This document shows positions 47,776 to 59,742 of a DNA stretch of 64,000 nt, one piece after another. The notes beneath the pieces are model-generated. The model did no database searches. It worked only from the letters and a program-made list of their open reading frames with translations, and was not told the DNA's origin. The stretch is from Woeseiaceae bacterium. Lineage in GTDB: Bacteria > Pseudomonadota > Gammaproteobacteria > Steroidobacterales > Woeseiaceae. The stretch covers positions 19,440 to 83,439 of the forward strand of contig JAJFKR010000040.1 of assembly GCA_021773095.1 (NCBI GenBank), read 5' to 3'. A program made the position numbers and the translations under genes. Numbering within the stretch: the first letter of the stretch is position 1; every line of letters starts with the position of its first letter.

Positions 47776-48675
47776 ATGCATCCTGTACTTGATGACCTGA
47801 TTGGGCTGCTTCGCCTGGAGCGAATTGAAGACAATATATTTCGGGGCGACAGCCGCGATATCGGTAGTCCCCAGGTATTCGGTGGCCAGGTTATCGGCCA
47901 GGCTTTGTCTGCGGCACAAAACACAGTTGAAGGCCGCGTCGCACATTCGTTGCACGGGTATTTTCTGCGTCGTGGCGACGTGACTTCACCCATTATCTAC
48001 GAGGTCGATCGCGCGCGCGATGGCGGCAGCTTCTCAAATCGCCGCGTCGTCGCGATTCAACATGGCCGACCGATATTGAATCTTGCAGCGTCCTTCCAAA
48101 CCCCGGAAGAGGGCCTCGAACATCAGTTTGCGATGCCGGATGTGCCGGGTCCGGACGGCCTGAAGGATCTTACGGACGTGGCGAAGGACATGCTCGAGTA
48201 CATCCCGTCCAAGATGCGGCGCTTCCTGACGGACAAGCGGCCATTCGAATTTCGGCACGTCGAGCCGGTCGATTTCGAGGTGCCCCAAAAATTGCCGCCC
48301 AGGAAACACATTTGGATACGGGCAGTCGATACGCTGCCGGAAAATCCGGTTTTGCATCAAAATCTACTGACTTACGTATCGGATTATGAGTTGCTCGGAA
48401 CGGCAACGCTGCCACATGGACTGTCATTTACGCGCGGCAGTGTAATTATGGCGAGCCTCGACCATGCGCTCTGGTTTCACGGCGAAATCAAGATGGACGA
48501 GTGGTTGTTGTACGCCATGGATAGTCCGAACTCATCGGGTGCCCGGGGATTGACGCGTGGCCAGTTCTTCAACCAGGAGGGACGGCTCGTCGCATCAACG
48601 ACCCAGGAAGGATTAATGCGAGTGGTCGATCCCGATGACTGGAAACCTCGCTCGAAGCCAGGTTCGCAAAAATAA
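47776..48675 (+). CDS. tesB: Acyl-CoA thioesterase II (TesB-like)
   Basis: 'RLERIEDNIFRGDSRDIGSPQVFGGQVIGQAL', 'VAHSLHGYFLRRGD', 'SLDHALWFH'; ORF opens at 47665, likely start 47776. Confidence 0.93.
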   Translation: MHPVLDDLIGLLRLERIEDNIFRGDSRDIGSPQVFGGQVIGQALSAAQNTVEGRVAHSLHGYFLRRGDVTSPIIYEVDRARDGGSFSNRRVVAIQHGRPILNLAASFQTPEEGLEHQFAMPDVPGPDGLKDLTDVAKDMLEYIPSKMRRFLTDKRPFEFRHVEPVDFEVPQKLPPRKHIWIRAVDTLPENPVLHQNLLTYVSDYELLGTATLPHGLSFTRGSVIMASLDHALWFHGEIKMDEWLLYAMDSPNSSGARGLTRGQFFNQEGRLVASTTQEGLMRVVDPDDWKPRSKPGSQK

Positions 48676-48676
48676 T

Positions 48677-49420
48677 TCAGGTTGACTTGCCCTGCGCGGC
48701 GACGGCGGCGGCCGCTTTGGCAATTGCATCGGCATCACCTAGAAACTCTCTTGATGTCGGTTGCAAGGCATCATCGAGTTCGTAAGCCAGTGGAATACCG
48801 GTCGGAATATTAAAGCCGGTGATCTCGTCATCGGATACGTCATCGAGCATCTTGACCAGGGCGCGCAGGCTGTTGCCGTGCGCCGCAATCAATACGTTTT
48901 TTCCAGCGTGCAGCTCGGGAGCAATGACTTCGTTCCAGCACGGCAATACCCGGTTGAGCGTCGTTGCCAGCGATTCTGTGGCAGGCAGACCTTCAATTCC
49001 GGCATATCGCGGATCGTGAACGGGATGACGTTCGTCGTCGGTGTCCAGTTCCGGTGGCGGGATATCGTAACTGCGGCGCCAGATGTGCACCTGATCATCG
49101 CCATATTTGGCCGCAGTCTCGCCCTTGTTAAGTCCTTGCAGACCGCCGTAATGACGTTCATTCAAGCGCCAGTCGCGAACGACCGGAATCCACATGAGGT
49201 CCATCTGATCCTGTATGTGCCACAACGTACGAATGGCGCGCTTGAGTACCGAGGTAAACGCAATATCAAATTCGTAGCCAAGCTCATCGAGCAAACAGCC
49301 GGCGTCTATCGCTTCTTTATTTCCTTTTTCGGTAAGATCGACATCCGTCCAGCCCGTGAACAGGTTCTTCAAATTCCAGTCACTTTGTCCGTGACGACAC
49401 AAAACAAGCTTGCCAGCCAT
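48677..49420 (-). CDS. gpmA: 2,3-bisphosphoglycerate-dependent phosphoglycerate mutase
   Basis: '[29 protein letters not shown]', '[15 protein letters not shown]', '[15 protein letters not shown]'. Confidence 0.97.
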   Translation of the reverse strand: MAGKLVLCRHGQSDWNLKNLFTGWTDVDLTEKGNKEAIDAGCLLDELGYEFDIAFTSVLKRAIRTLWHIQDQMDLMWIPVVRDWRLNERHYGGLQGLNKGETAAKYGDDQVHIWRRSYDIPPPELDTDDERHPVHDPRYAGIEGLPATESLATTLNRVLPCWNEVIAPELHAGKNVLIAAHGNSLRALVKMLDDVSDDEITGFNIPTGIPLAYELDDALQPTSREFLGDADAIAKAAAAVAAQGKST

Positions 49421-49458
49421 TACTACTCCAGTCTTGATCCGTCCGCACGAGGTGCGGA

Positions 49459-52400
49459 TTAATTCGAAATCAGGTCCCGAAATTCCTGCGCTGCAACGCT
49501 GAGCGTAGCAAAATCAATGTCGTCACGTAATTTCATTTCATCGATGATTTGCTTGAAGCGATCGACTTCAGATGCGTGCTTCTTAAGCCAGGCTGCAACT
49601 ATCTTCCCCGGGTCTTGCTTGCTGCGCGCCTTGAGCAACTGGAACGCGAGTTTACGCCGCAAGCGGTAAAACTCATCGCGCAGATTACTGCGTGCCATTG
49701 CCTGCCAGCGACCGTCGACTTCGAGGTCCTCGGCCTGATTATGCAGCCAGTACAGTGTCAATTCGTCATTGAATATCGAGTAAAGACGACCGGCATCGAG
49801 TACGTCGCGCTTGCGCTCGGCGGCGAGGTCGGCCATGTCGAGGGCCGGTCGCGTGAGCAGCAGCAGCGACATGCGATTGGCGAGTTTCTCAGGTACGCCC
49901 ATCGCAATGTAACGTTGCTCCGCGCGCTCATGGCGGGTTCTGGCGGCTCGGGACACGTAAGCGCTGGAACGCGAATATATTCGAGCCATGTTGTCTTTCA
50001 GGCGACCAACTGCTTTGACGATATCGAGGCCATCGCCGTATTGCTCGATCAACCAGTAACAGACATGGCGCAAGGTTCGACTGACTTCGAACATCATTGA
50101 CACCTGCGCGCTGGCGGGGATCTCGTAGTCCATCGATTCGATTTTTCTGAGCAACGGTCCGGCACGGCAGATGATACGCGCTATTTCATACGCCCGAGCC
50201 ACAGTGAGGATATTCGCGCCGGTATCCACCTGCACGCGTTTGACGAAGGCCGGACCCATGCGATTGACGAGATCATTGGCGACCAGCGTTGCGAGGATTT
50301 GGCGGCTCAACCGATGGCCTGGCAGCAAGTCTGCGTAACGCTGCCTGAGCACCGACGGAAAATAGCGTTGTGGATCAATTGCCAGAAAGTCCACGAGCGA
50401 TGCTTCAGAGTCAATCAAGCCATTGTATAAATCGATCTTGGCGTAACTGAGGACAACAGCCAGCTCGGGCCGGGTGAAACCGAGCTTGCGACTACGCCGT
50501 TCGTCAATCTGCACCTCATCGGGTAGGAATTCGATCTCCCGGTCCAATAAGCCTGTGTGTTCGAGATCACTGATCAGACGTGCCGTTTCGTCAATACGGT
50601 CGGCAGACAGGGTTTCGCTCATGCTGATCGATTGTGTTTGCAAGTAATTATTCCGCAACACAAGTTTTGCGACGCTGTCAGTCATCGACTCGAGTAAGAC
50701 GTTGCGTTTCGAGCGCGACATATTTTTTTGTTTAACGACATCAGTTAGCAGAATCTTGATGTTCACTTCGCGGTCCGAACAATCGACGCCCGCAGAATTG
50801 TCGATGAAGTCCGTATTGATACGACCGCCGCAAAGGCTGTATTCGACGCGCGCCAATTGCGTCAATCCCAGGTTGCCACCTTCACCGATGACCTTGCAGC
50901 GCAGTTCGTTGGCGTTTACGCGTACGCCGTCGTTACTGCGGTCCCCGACGTCCACGTGACCTTCGTGACTGGCTTTTGCGTAGGTACCGATGCCACCGTT
51001 CCACAGAAGGTCAACCGGCATCTTGAGAATTGCTTTGATCAACTGATCGGGTTTGAGAGATGTCGCATCAATGTCCAGCAATTTGCGAACTTCATTGCTG
51101 AGTCGAACGGTCTTCGCCTGACGGGAAAATACACCACCGCCTTTTGAGATCAGGGAATCATCGAAGTCCTCCCAACTTGTGCGCGGTGTTTGGAATAGGC
51201 GCTGACGCTCCTTGAAACTGCCCGCGATGTCCGGGTCCGGGTCCAGGAAAATATTGCGATGATTGAATGCTGCGACCAGCCTGATCTTGCGTGACAGGAG
51301 CATGCCATTACCGAAAACATCGCCCGCCATGTCGCCAATGCCCGCAACGGTAAAAGGGTCCTTCTGGGTGTTAAGGCCAAGCTCCCGGAAATGTCTTTTT
51401 ACCGCTTCCCAGGCACCTTGCGCGGTAATACCCATCTTCTTGTGGTCGTATCCCGCCGAGCCGCCGGACGCGAATGCATCATCAAGCCAGAAACCATACT
51501 CCGCAGAAATTCCATTCGCGATATCTGAAAATGTAGCGGTGCCTTTGTCTGCGGCGACTACAAGGTAGGGGTCATCGCTGTCACGCCGCACAATTCCTTC
51601 AGGCGTGACAACCTTGCCATCAATGACGTTGTCCGTGAGATCGAGTAACGCCCTGATGAATGTCTTGTAGCAATGGATTCCATTTTGCATGATTGCGTCG
51701 CGATCACCAACAGGCGCGCGTTTTGGGAAAAACCCACCCTTCGCACCGGTTGGAACAATCACCGTGTTTTTTACGACCTGCGCCTTCATCAGGCCAAGCA
51801 CTTCGGTACGAAAATCTTCACGCCGGTCAGACCAGCGCAGACCGCCGCGTGCAATGTCGCCACCACGAAGGTGCACACCCTCAACTTCGGGCGAGTAGAC
51901 GAATACTTCGAATTTCGGCCTCGGTAACGGCACCTCCGGCAAGCGCGCCGGATCTACCTTGATCGAGATATAGGATTTGGGTTTGCCATTTTCTGTCAGA
52001 AAATAGTTGCTGCGCAGTGTGGCACCAATGCCGCTCGCAAACGCTGCGAGGATCCGGTCTTCATCGACGTTCTTTGCTTTCGCGACACCGCGTGCAACTT
52101 GTTTCCTGACCCTCTTTAGTTCACGAGACCGACGGGTCTTTCCGATGTCGGGGTCAAATTGAAGTTCAAACTGCTCAACCAGCAACGGCACCAGACCGGA
52201 GTGTGCGACCAGCACGTCTTCCATATAGGCCTGACTAAATGGCAGCCCGAGTTGCAGAATGTGTTTTGCATAGCAGCGCAGCAGAGCCGTCTGGCGCCAA
52301 TCGAGCCCACTTGCAAGGATCAATCGATTGAGGCCGTCATTTTCGGCATCGCCTCTCGTAACTGCCAGAAAGCATTCTTCGAAGCGTGTATCGACGGCTT

Positions 52401-54285
52401 CGAAATCAACCGTACCGCCACCCTCATGCACCAGATGAAAGTCCTGCAACCAGAACGATTTTTCGGACGCCAGATTTGCCTCGTACGGGCGCTCCGAGTA
52501 CACATCCACGCCCATGTTTTCAATGACCGGCAATGCGTCCGAAAGTGAGATTGGCTGCTTCGTACTATAAATCATGAAATGCAAATGGCCGGGTTCCAGA
52601 TTTTCAGGTACGTACAGGTCGACAGTTCGCGCCACATTGTCGTTGAGCATGGCGTCAATGCGCTGCACGTCGGAACAGGCCTCCGGTGGTTTCGTATCAG
52701 CCTGATAACCCGGTGGAAATATTTGCCCAAAAGCGCCGAAGAGGCGATAGCCTTCTTCGAGGCCAAACTGTTCCAGCAACTCTTCTTGAAACCGGTCGGA
52801 CCACGTCACTACGAGATCTGCGATACGCTTCTCAATATTTTGGATACTGACGCGCGGCCGCCGGCCCTCCACCGTACGCACAATAATGTGTACACGGGCA
52901 AGGGCGGATTCGGATATTTGTACGGCAGAATCGACGCTCAGACCCTCAAACGTTTCCATCAGCAATGCTTCAACGCGCTTCCTGATCGCGGTCGTATATT
53001 TTTCACGAGGTATGAATACGAGGCACGAGAAGAATCGCCGAAAGGTATCTCGCCGCAGAAAAAACTTAACGCGCTGTCTGTCCTGAAGATTCAAGATACC
53101 CGCGGTCGTACGAGCCAGATCCTGGACAGTACTTTGAAAAAGCTCTTCCCGCGGGTAGGTCTCAATGATGTGGGACAGCGCCTTGCCGCGGTGCCCGTAT
53201 TGATCGACGTGGGCTCTTTCGAATATTTTTGTGATTTTATGGCGTAGCAACGGAATGTATTTGGGGCTCTCGTTGTAGGCTACGGAGGTCAGCAGGCCGA
53301 TGAATCGCCGTTCACCAATCGCATTGCCCTTCTTGTCGTAGATTTTCACGCCGACGTAATCGAGGAACGCCGAGCGATGTACGGTCGATCGTGAATTCGC
53401 TTTGGTTAGTATCAGCCAGTCCCTGGACCGCGTCAGCCGTTTCATCTCAGCCGTCAGTTCAATGGATTTGGAGCCGCGACTATCGCCGCTTAATACGCCG
53501 AGGCCACTGCCTGCAACCGAGTTCAGGAAGGTCCGTTTGCCCCTGTGTGACAATTTGTATTCCCGGTAGCCGAGAAACGTAAAATGGTCATCAACCATCC
53601 ACTCAAGCAATGCCTGACTTTCCGCGCGCAGTAGCGGGTCAACACCTTTCGGCCCATTCTTTAGTAGATTGCGAGTCTCGCACATGCGGTCGCGCATCTT
53701 CTGCCAGTCACGCACCGACACCCGGACGTCGCGCAGGACCTTGTTGATCTCCTGACGTAATATCTTCAATTCCGCTGGATCAGTCTCTCGTGCGATCGCG
53801 AAGCGGATAAACGATTCCCGTGTCGCGTCCTTGTCGCCGGATTTCGCTATCGCCGTTATTTTCCCCCTGCCGTTTCGGCGCACGGAAATGATCGGGTGTA
53901 CCGTAATGTGAACGGCCAGGTTGTGTCGATTGATCGCGGCAGCAACAGAGTCGACGAGAAAAGGCATATCGTCGTTGACCATTTCGACAAAAGTGTACGG
54001 TGATTGGTAACCGTGTTCTTTTTCGGTTGCGTTGAAAACGCGCAGCAAGGCCTGTCCCTTGCGACGCGTGGCACCGAACTCGAGATGATCAATGGCCGCC
54101 CGCGCCATTTTTTTCTCCGATCGGCCCTGTAGATCTTCAACCGGCACGTTTGCAACGTATTGGCGAAGGAATTGCTTGATTTGAGAGGGTTTTGGAAGAG
54201 TCTTCGACTTGACTCGCGAGGAGATTATGGCATCGACGATCTTCTTTTTCATGTCGCCGATCCGTCGCTGTGCTTTTGATGCCAC
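49459..54285 (-). CDS. Large NAD-dependent glutamate dehydrogenase
   Basis: 1608 aa; '[44 protein letters not shown]', '[17 protein letters not shown]', '[28 protein letters not shown]'. Confidence 0.96.
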   Translation of the reverse strand: MASKAQRRIGDMKKKIVDAIISSRVKSKTLPKPSQIKQFLRQYVANVPVEDLQGRSEKKMARAAIDHLEFGATRRKGQALLRVFNATEKEHGYQSPYTFVEMVNDDMPFLVDSVAAAINRHNLAVHITVHPIISVRRNGRGKITAIAKSGDKDATRESFIRFAIARETDPAELKILRQEINKVLRDVRVSVRDWQKMRDRMCETRNLLKNGPKGVDPLLRAESQALLEWMVDDHFTFLGYREYKLSHRGKRTFLNSVAGSGLGVLSGDSRGSKSIELTAEMKRLTRSRDWLILTKANSRSTVHRSAFLDYVGVKIYDKKGNAIGERRFIGLLTSVAYNESPKYIPLLRHKITKIFERAHVDQYGHRGKALSHIIETYPREELFQSTVQDLARTTAGILNLQDRQRVKFFLRRDTFRRFFSCLVFIPREKYTTAIRKRVEALLMETFEGLSVDSAVQISESALARVHIIVRTVEGRRPRVSIQNIEKRIADLVVTWSDRFQEELLEQFGLEEGYRLFGAFGQIFPPGYQADTKPPEACSDVQRIDAMLNDNVARTVDLYVPENLEPGHLHFMIYSTKQPISLSDALPVIENMGVDVYSERPYEANLASEKSFWLQDFHLVHEGGGTVDFEAVDTRFEECFLAVTRGDAENDGLNRLILASGLDWRQTALLRCYAKHILQLGLPFSQAYMEDVLVAHSGLVPLLVEQFELQFDPDIGKTRRSRELKRVRKQVARGVAKAKNVDEDRILAAFASGIGATLRSNYFLTENGKPKSYISIKVDPARLPEVPLPRPKFEVFVYSPEVEGVHLRGGDIARGGLRWSDRREDFRTEVLGLMKAQVVKNTVIVPTGAKGGFFPKRAPVGDRDAIMQNGIHCYKTFIRALLDLTDNVIDGKVVTPEGIVRRDSDDPYLVVAADKGTATFSDIANGISAEYGFWLDDAFASGGSAGYDHKKMGITAQGAWEAVKRHFRELGLNTQKDPFTVAGIGDMAGDVFGNGMLLSRKIRLVAAFNHRNIFLDPDPDIAGSFKERQRLFQTPRTSWEDFDDSLISKGGGVFSRQAKTVRLSNEVRKLLDIDATSLKPDQLIKAILKMPVDLLWNGGIGTYAKASHEGHVDVGDRSNDGVRVNANELRCKVIGEGGNLGLTQLARVEYSLCGGRINTDFIDNSAGVDCSDREVNIKILLTDVVKQKNMSRSKRNVLLESMTDSVAKLVLRNNYLQTQSISMSETLSADRIDETARLISDLEHTGLLDREIEFLPDEVQIDERRSRKLGFTRPELAVVLSYAKIDLYNGLIDSEASLVDFLAIDPQRYFPSVLRQRYADLLPGHRLSRQILATLVANDLVNRMGPAFVKRVQVDTGANILTVARAYEIARIICRAGPLLRKIESMDYEIPASAQVSMMFEVSRTLRHVCYWLIEQYGDGLDIVKAVGRLKDNMARIYSRSSAYVSRAARTRHERAEQRYIAMGVPEKLANRMSLLLLTRPALDMADLAAERKRDVLDAGRLYSIFNDELTLYWLHNQAEDLEVDGRWQAMARSNLRDEFYRLRRKLAFQLLKARSKQDPGKIVAAWLKKHASEVDRFKQIIDEMKLRDDIDFATLSVAAQEFRDLISN

Positions 54286-54319
54286 GTTGCTGCTCCGGTC
54301 GGTCGCGCCGACCTGATAA

Positions 54320-54769
54320 TTAGGGGGATCCGATCAGGCTGGCCTGGGCAAGCAATCGTTCCATAATATTGTTGAGTTCGGTTATTTCTTCAGCATTGAA
54401 ACCTTCCAGAAGATCACGCTCGAATTGCAGCGCCAGCTGTGCGATCTCATCGTGCAGTTTTTTTCCATCTTCAGACAGGTTCAGGATTGACCGGCGTTTG
54501 TCGGCATCGGCGAATTCACGATCGATACGGCCATTTTTTATCAATTTGGTGACGGCGCGGCTCACGGCGACCTTGTCCATTAATGTGCGCTCGGCGACCT
54601 CAACGGCGGAGAGGCCCGGGAAGCGCCCGAGTACGGCAATGACGCGCCATTCGGGTATCGAAACGTTAAATCGCTTGTCGTAGGCCCTGGCGACGGTCGT
54701 GCTAACCGTATTGGACAATACTGCCAACCGATACGGCAGAAAATTTTCTAATCTCAGCTCGTTATCCAT
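54320..54769 (-). CDS. MarR family transcriptional regulator
   Basis: 149 aa; 'IPEWRVIAVLGRFPGLSAVEVAERTLMDKVAVSRAVTKLIKNGRIDREFADADKRRSILNLSEDG'. Confidence 0.93.
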   Translation of the reverse strand: MDNELRLENFLPYRLAVLSNTVSTTVARAYDKRFNVSIPEWRVIAVLGRFPGLSAVEVAERTLMDKVAVSRAVTKLIKNGRIDREFADADKRRSILNLSEDGKKLHDEIAQLALQFERDLLEGFNAEEITELNNIMERLLAQASLIGSP

Positions 54770-54781
54770 AGGGCAAACTTA

Positions 54782-55876
54782 TCACGCGAGATGCGGCAGG
54801 GCGAGATACTCCGCGGACTGCATCTCGATAAGCCGACTCACCGTGCGGTCAAATTCGAAGGACAAACGCTTCCCCGTATAAATGGATTCCGCTGTATTTG
54901 ATGCTGAAATAATGAGTTTGACGCGGCGATCATAAAATTCGTCGACAAGTGCGATAAATCGGCGTGTCTGGTCTTCGCGCATGGGATCGAGTTCCGGTAC
55001 GCCGGATACGATGACACTGGGATACCAGCGTGCGAGTTCAATGTAATCGGACTGGCTGCGCGGTCCGTCACAAAGTGCGGTGAAATCAAACCACGCGATC
55101 CCCTTGGCACACTTGAGCGCCGTTACAGGGCGGCCATTTATTTCGAGGTCGTGGTTTTCACGGATCTGGCTGGTGGCCGATTCGTCGAAAAAGAAATTCA
55201 GCTTTTGCGTTGCCTGATGGTCCTCGGGTGTCAGAAATGTGCCGGCCTGTTGCAGCAGGCGCAGTCGATAGTCCGTTCCGCTATCCATATGAACCACGTT
55301 CGTGTTCTTGTTGAGCATCTCGATCGCCGGCAGGAATTGTTGCCGCTGCAGCCCATCCTTGTACAGGTCATCCGGTTTGGAGTTCGAGGTAGTAACGAGT
55401 ATCACGCCGCGCTGAAAAAGCCCATCCAGTAGCCGCCCCAGGATCATGGCATCCGCAATGTCGCTGACGAAAAACTCGTCAAAGCACAAGACGCGGATTT
55501 CAGCTGCGATATCCTCGGCCACTTTGTCCAGCGGGTCTTCGATTTCGCCCAGCACGCGCAGTCGGTTGTGAACGTCGTGCATCATGCGGTGAAAATGAAT
55601 ACGCTTTTTTTGCGCGACTTTCAGGCTGTCATAAAACAAATCCATCAGGAAAGTCTTGCCGCGTCCGACACCGCCCCAGATATAAAGGCCCCTGACCGCA
55701 CTTCTCGTCGCTCGTGACCCGCCTGAGAAGTAATTCAGCCATCCTCGACTGGCGGGTTTGCGCTTTTGAATTTGCCGCTGCAGGTCTTCGAGTCGTGCAA
55801 TGACATCGAGTTGACCGGGATCGCGGAGGTGGCCTTCTCGGGCAAGACTGTCCTCATATGCCTGGCGAATTTCCAA
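54782..55876 (-). CDS. zapE: Cell division ATPase ZapE (AFG1-like)
   Basis: 'GLYIWGGVGRGKTFLMDLFYDSL', 'KKRIHFHRMMHDVHNRL', 'LCFDEFFVSDIADAMILGRLL'. Confidence 0.95.
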   Translation of the reverse strand: MEIRQAYEDSLAREGHLRDPGQLDVIARLEDLQRQIQKRKPASRGWLNYFSGGSRATRSAVRGLYIWGGVGRGKTFLMDLFYDSLKVAQKKRIHFHRMMHDVHNRLRVLGEIEDPLDKVAEDIAAEIRVLCFDEFFVSDIADAMILGRLLDGLFQRGVILVTTSNSKPDDLYKDGLQRQQFLPAIEMLNKNTNVVHMDSGTDYRLRLLQQAGTFLTPEDHQATQKLNFFFDESATSQIRENHDLEINGRPVTALKCAKGIAWFDFTALCDGPRSQSDYIELARWYPSVIVSGVPELDPMREDQTRRFIALVDEFYDRRVKLIISASNTAESIYTGKRLSFEFDRTVSRLIEMQSAEYLALPHLA

Positions 55877-55965
55877 TCTACCCTTTTACCTGTATTTTCG
55901 ACGCTTATGCAGCCCGGCAAGATTACATTGCTGGAAATAAAGTCGCCACAAGGAAACCAGGTCTG

Positions 55966-57615
55966 ATGTCGGAAGCAATCGAACGCGAATCCATGGAATT
56001 TGACGTTATTATCGTTGGTGGAGGGCCAGCCGGGCTGGCAGCCGCGTGCCGCCTGATGCAACTGGACTCAGGCTTGAATATTGTCGTGGTGGAGAAAGGC
56101 TCCGAGATTGGTGCGCATATTTTGTCGGGCAATGTTTTTGAGCCAACGGGTCTGGACGAATTATTTCCGGACTGGAAGCAGCAGGGCGCACCCGTCAAAA
56201 CGCCGGTTACCGGTGACCGGGTTCATTACCTGACCAGTGAATCGGGTGCGATACCGGTTCCGGGCCTGTTTCTGCCACGCCCAATGCACAATCACGGTAA
56301 CTACATCATCAGTCTCGGTCAGCTGTGCCAGTGGATGGGTGATCAGGCCGAGGCGATGGGCGTGAACGTCTTTCCAGGATTCGCTGCGTCGGAGGTCTTG
56401 TACGATGTCGATGGACGAGTAAGCGGCGTCGCAACCAGTGATATGGGCGTTGGCAAGGATGGCGAGCGCAAGTCGTCCTTTCAGGCGGGCTACGAATTGC
56501 TGGGCAAATACACGATTTTTGCCGAGGGTGTGCGCGGAAACCTGAGCGAATTGCTCATGGACAAATTCGATCTGCGCGCCAACGCAGATCCGCAACACTA
56601 TGGCATTGGCTTCAAGGAGGTTTGGGAAATCTCCCCGGAGTTACATGAAGAGGGTCTGGTTGTGCATACGGCCGGCTGGCCGCTGGACTCGAAAACAGAG
56701 GGTGGTGGTTTCCTGTACCACGCAGCGGATAACAAAGTATTCGCCGGATTCATTATTGCGTTGAATTACAAGAATCCGCATTTGGCACCCTTTGAGGAAT
56801 TTCAACGTTGGAAATTACACCCGAAGATTCGCCGCTACCTGGACGGTGGCAAACGCATCGCGTACGGCGCGAGAGCGGTTAACAAAGGCGGAATCCAGTC
56901 TCTTCCCAAGCTGGCGTTTCCGGGTGGCATGTTGGTCGGCTGCAGCGCCGGGTTCTTGAATGGCGTGAAAATAAAAGGCGCTCACACAGCGATCAAAACA
57001 GGCATGTTGGCCGCCGAATGCGTCCAAAAAGCATTGGCAGCAGGCGCTGACGCCGCGGCTGAGCTTGTCGATTTTGATGCAAACGTCAAAGCATCCTGGG
57101 CCTACAAAGAAATGCACTCGGGCCGAAATTTCGGACCTGGCCTGCATAAGTTCGGTAGTTTCTGGGGCGCAGCCTTCGCCTTCATCGACCAGAATATCTT
57201 CTTCGGCAAATTGCCATTTACCTGGCACAATCCAGACCCGGACCATGAGTCACTCGCAAAAGCATCCGACGCGAAAATCATCGATTACCCGAAACCGGAC
57301 GGCAAGCTGACATTTGACCGCATGTCATCAGTATTCCTGTCGAGCACCAATCACGAAGAAGATCAGCCGTCACATCTGAAACTCAAGGATGAGTCGATCC
57401 CGATTTCTTACACCCTTCCGGAATTTGACGAACCGGCACAACGTTACTGTCCGGCCGGTGTCTACGAAATCGTGGAAGAGGGTGGCGAGAAAAAACTCGA
57501 GATCAGCGCCGCAAACTGCGTGCATTGCAAGACCTGTGATATCAAAGACCCGAAACAGAACATTATCTGGACAGTCCCCGAAGGCGGCGGTGGACCAAAC
57601 TATTCAAACATGTAG
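55966..57615 (+). CDS. Electron transfer flavoprotein-ubiquinone oxidoreductase
   Basis: 'DVIIVGGGPAGLAAACRLMQ', C-terminal 4Fe-4S 'NCVHCKTCDIKDPKQNIIWTVPEGGGGPNY'; ORF opens at 55858, likely start 55966. Confidence 0.96.
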   Translation: MSEAIERESMEFDVIIVGGGPAGLAAACRLMQLDSGLNIVVVEKGSEIGAHILSGNVFEPTGLDELFPDWKQQGAPVKTPVTGDRVHYLTSESGAIPVPGLFLPRPMHNHGNYIISLGQLCQWMGDQAEAMGVNVFPGFAASEVLYDVDGRVSGVATSDMGVGKDGERKSSFQAGYELLGKYTIFAEGVRGNLSELLMDKFDLRANADPQHYGIGFKEVWEISPELHEEGLVVHTAGWPLDSKTEGGGFLYHAADNKVFAGFIIALNYKNPHLAPFEEFQRWKLHPKIRRYLDGGKRIAYGARAVNKGGIQSLPKLAFPGGMLVGCSAGFLNGVKIKGAHTAIKTGMLAAECVQKALAAGADAAAELVDFDANVKASWAYKEMHSGRNFGPGLHKFGSFWGAAFAFIDQNIFFGKLPFTWHNPDPDHESLAKASDAKIIDYPKPDGKLTFDRMSSVFLSSTNHEEDQPSHLKLKDESIPISYTLPEFDEPAQRYCPAGVYEIVEEGGEKKLEISAANCVHCKTCDIKDPKQNIIWTVPEGGGGPNYSNM

Positions 57616-57694
57616 GAGCGCGCCCAGCGCGCGACCTCACCACAAGGGCCACAAGCGGCGGTCGTAACGAGGTCGCGCGCTGGGCGCGCTCCTA
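57613..57694. repeat. REP-like paired inverted repeat, probable bidirectional terminator
   Basis: TAGGAGCGCGCCCAGCGCGCGACCTC (57613-57638) and its exact reverse complement (57669-57694), 30-nt spacer, between two convergent genes. Confidence 0.9.
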
Positions 57695-58459
57695 CTTTGG
57701 CTGCATCCTGATAGCACCATCAATACGGATTGTTTCGCCGTTTACCACCGGGTTGCCGTAGATGAAGGCCGCTGTGTCTGCGTATTCTTCCGGGCGGCCG
57801 AGTCTTGGTGGGAATGGGATTTGTTTGCCTAAAGAGTCCTGAACGTCTTCCGGCATACCCGCCAGCATTGGGGTCATGAATATGCCTGGTGCAATCGTAT
57901 TTACGCGAATTCCGAATTGTGCGAATTCTCTGGCCAGCGGCAACATCATTCCGACCACACCGCCTTTCGATGCCGAGTAGGCGGCCTGGCCAATTTGGCC
58001 CTCAAATGCGGCTACCGATGCCGTGCTGATTACAACGCCACGTTCGCCCTCTGCATTTGGCTCATTCTGCTGCATGACGGCGGCGGCTTCTTTCGTGACG
58101 TTGTAGCTGCCGATCAGATTGATCTGGATAACGCGATTGAAAATCTCAGTTGGCCAGGTTCCTTCTCGTCCCAGAGTTCGGCCTGCGGTTGCGATGCCGG
58201 CACAGTTGACCGCGAGGGTTATGCCGCCCATGAATTCCTTCGCTTCCTGAATCGCTGCTTTGACGGCATCCTCGTTCGAAACGTCAGTACTGACGAACAT
58301 CGATCGATCGCCAAACTTCGCAACACTGGCAACACCCTGTTCTTCGTTTACGTCCATTAAAACGACCTGGCCACCGGCAGCGATGACTCGTTCGGCCGTT
58401 GCGAATCCGAGTCCGGATGCGCCACCTGTGACTACCGCTTTTGCACTTGCAAGATCCAT
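57692..58459 (-). CDS. SDR family 3-hydroxyacyl-CoA dehydrogenase (HSD17B10-like)
   Basis: '[31 protein letters not shown]', '[36 protein letters not shown]'. Confidence 0.92.
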   Translation of the reverse strand: MDLASAKAVVTGGASGLGFATAERVIAAGGQVVLMDVNEEQGVASVAKFGDRSMFVSTDVSNEDAVKAAIQEAKEFMGGITLAVNCAGIATAGRTLGREGTWPTEIFNRVIQINLIGSYNVTKEAAAVMQQNEPNAEGERGVVISTASVAAFEGQIGQAAYSASKGGVVGMMLPLAREFAQFGIRVNTIAPGIFMTPMLAGMPEDVQDSLGKQIPFPPRLGRPEEYADTAAFIYGNPVVNGETIRIDGAIRMQPK

Positions 58460-58467
58460 GAGTTTTC

Positions 58468-59649
58468 CTAGTTAATTTCGATTCCGATTGCGGTTGCTTC
58501 GCCGCCACCGATACAAAGCGATGCCACTCCGCGTTTCAGGTTTCGATTACGCAATGCGTGCAGCAGTGTGACGATTATTCTTGCGCCGGTTGCACCGATC
58601 GGATGGCCGAGTGCGCAAGCGCCGCCGTTGACATTCACCTTGGCATGATCCAGCCCGACATCGGTCATCGCTGCCATGGTTACGCAGGCGAATGCTTCGT
58701 TGATTTCGTACAGGTCAACATTATCCGGATTCCAGCCGAGCCTTTCGTGCAATGCCTTGATAGCAAATACCGGAGCCGTCGTGAACCATTCGGGTTCATG
58801 CGCAAAGCCGGAGTGGCCAACGATGGTTGCCAGCGGATCGAGTCCACGCTTATCTGCTTCGCCGGCGCTCATAAGCAACAACGCAGCCGCGCCATCCGAT
58901 ATGGATGATGAGCTGGCGGCGGTCACCGTGCCGTCTTTGGCAAAAGCCGGCCGTAGAGTCGGAATTTTCTCGGGCCTGGCAACAGCGGGTCCCTCGTCCT
59001 TGTCGACGGTGACATCACCCTTTCGAGTACTAATCGTCACGGGGGCAATCTCGGCATCAAATGCGCCGCTGGTAACGGCGGCACGTGCACGATTGACCGA
59101 TTCGATCGCAAATGCGTCCTGATCCTCGCGGCTAAAGCCGTACTTCTTTGCGGTAATTTCTGCAAAATGCCCCATCATGTTGCCGTCGGCGGGATTTTGC
59201 AGTCCGTCGAAAAACATGTGGTCAAGCGTCTGCTGGTGGCCCATTCGATATCCGTCACGCGCCTTTGGCAGCAGGTAGGGAGCGTTGCTCATGGATTCCA
59301 TACCGCCGGTAACAACAACCCCGGCGCTGCCAACCTTAATCAGATCGTGGCCCAGCTGGGTCGTTTTCATGCCTGAACCGCACACTTTGTTGACCGTTGT
59401 GCAACCGGCACCGATCGGAATACGCGCCTTGATAGCAGCCTGACGAGCCGGTGCCTGACCGACTCCGGCCGGAAGTACGCAGCCCAGCAAGACTTCGCTG
59501 ATTCTCGCAGCATCCACTTGAGACTCTTCAAGACAGGCGCGAATCGCCGTGGCCGCAAGGTCCGGGCTCGAGGCACCTGAAAGCGTCCCTTGAAACGCGC
59601 CCAGCGGCGTTCGTCTGGCGGCAACAATGACAACAGCATCAGAACTCAT
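58468..59649 (-). CDS. Acetyl-CoA C-acyltransferase (thiolase)
   Basis: 'TTVNKVCGSGMKTTQLGHDLI', 'NVNGGACALGHPIGATGARIIVTLLHAL', 'GVASLCIGGGEATAI'. Confidence 0.96.
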   Translation of the reverse strand: MSSDAVVIVAARRTPLGAFQGTLSGASSPDLAATAIRACLEESQVDAARISEVLLGCVLPAGVGQAPARQAAIKARIPIGAGCTTVNKVCGSGMKTTQLGHDLIKVGSAGVVVTGGMESMSNAPYLLPKARDGYRMGHQQTLDHMFFDGLQNPADGNMMGHFAEITAKKYGFSREDQDAFAIESVNRARAAVTSGAFDAEIAPVTISTRKGDVTVDKDEGPAVARPEKIPTLRPAFAKDGTVTAASSSSISDGAAALLLMSAGEADKRGLDPLATIVGHSGFAHEPEWFTTAPVFAIKALHERLGWNPDNVDLYEINEAFACVTMAAMTDVGLDHAKVNVNGGACALGHPIGATGARIIVTLLHALRNRNLKRGVASLCIGGGEATAIGIEIN

Positions 59650-59742
59650 TTCGGGTGTCTCCAGCGGGCAATTATTGATCAGCGTGCGCTACTTTCGTGT
59701 AATTGCGATCGATGCACAATATAGGGAATCTGGTAGTCCGAT

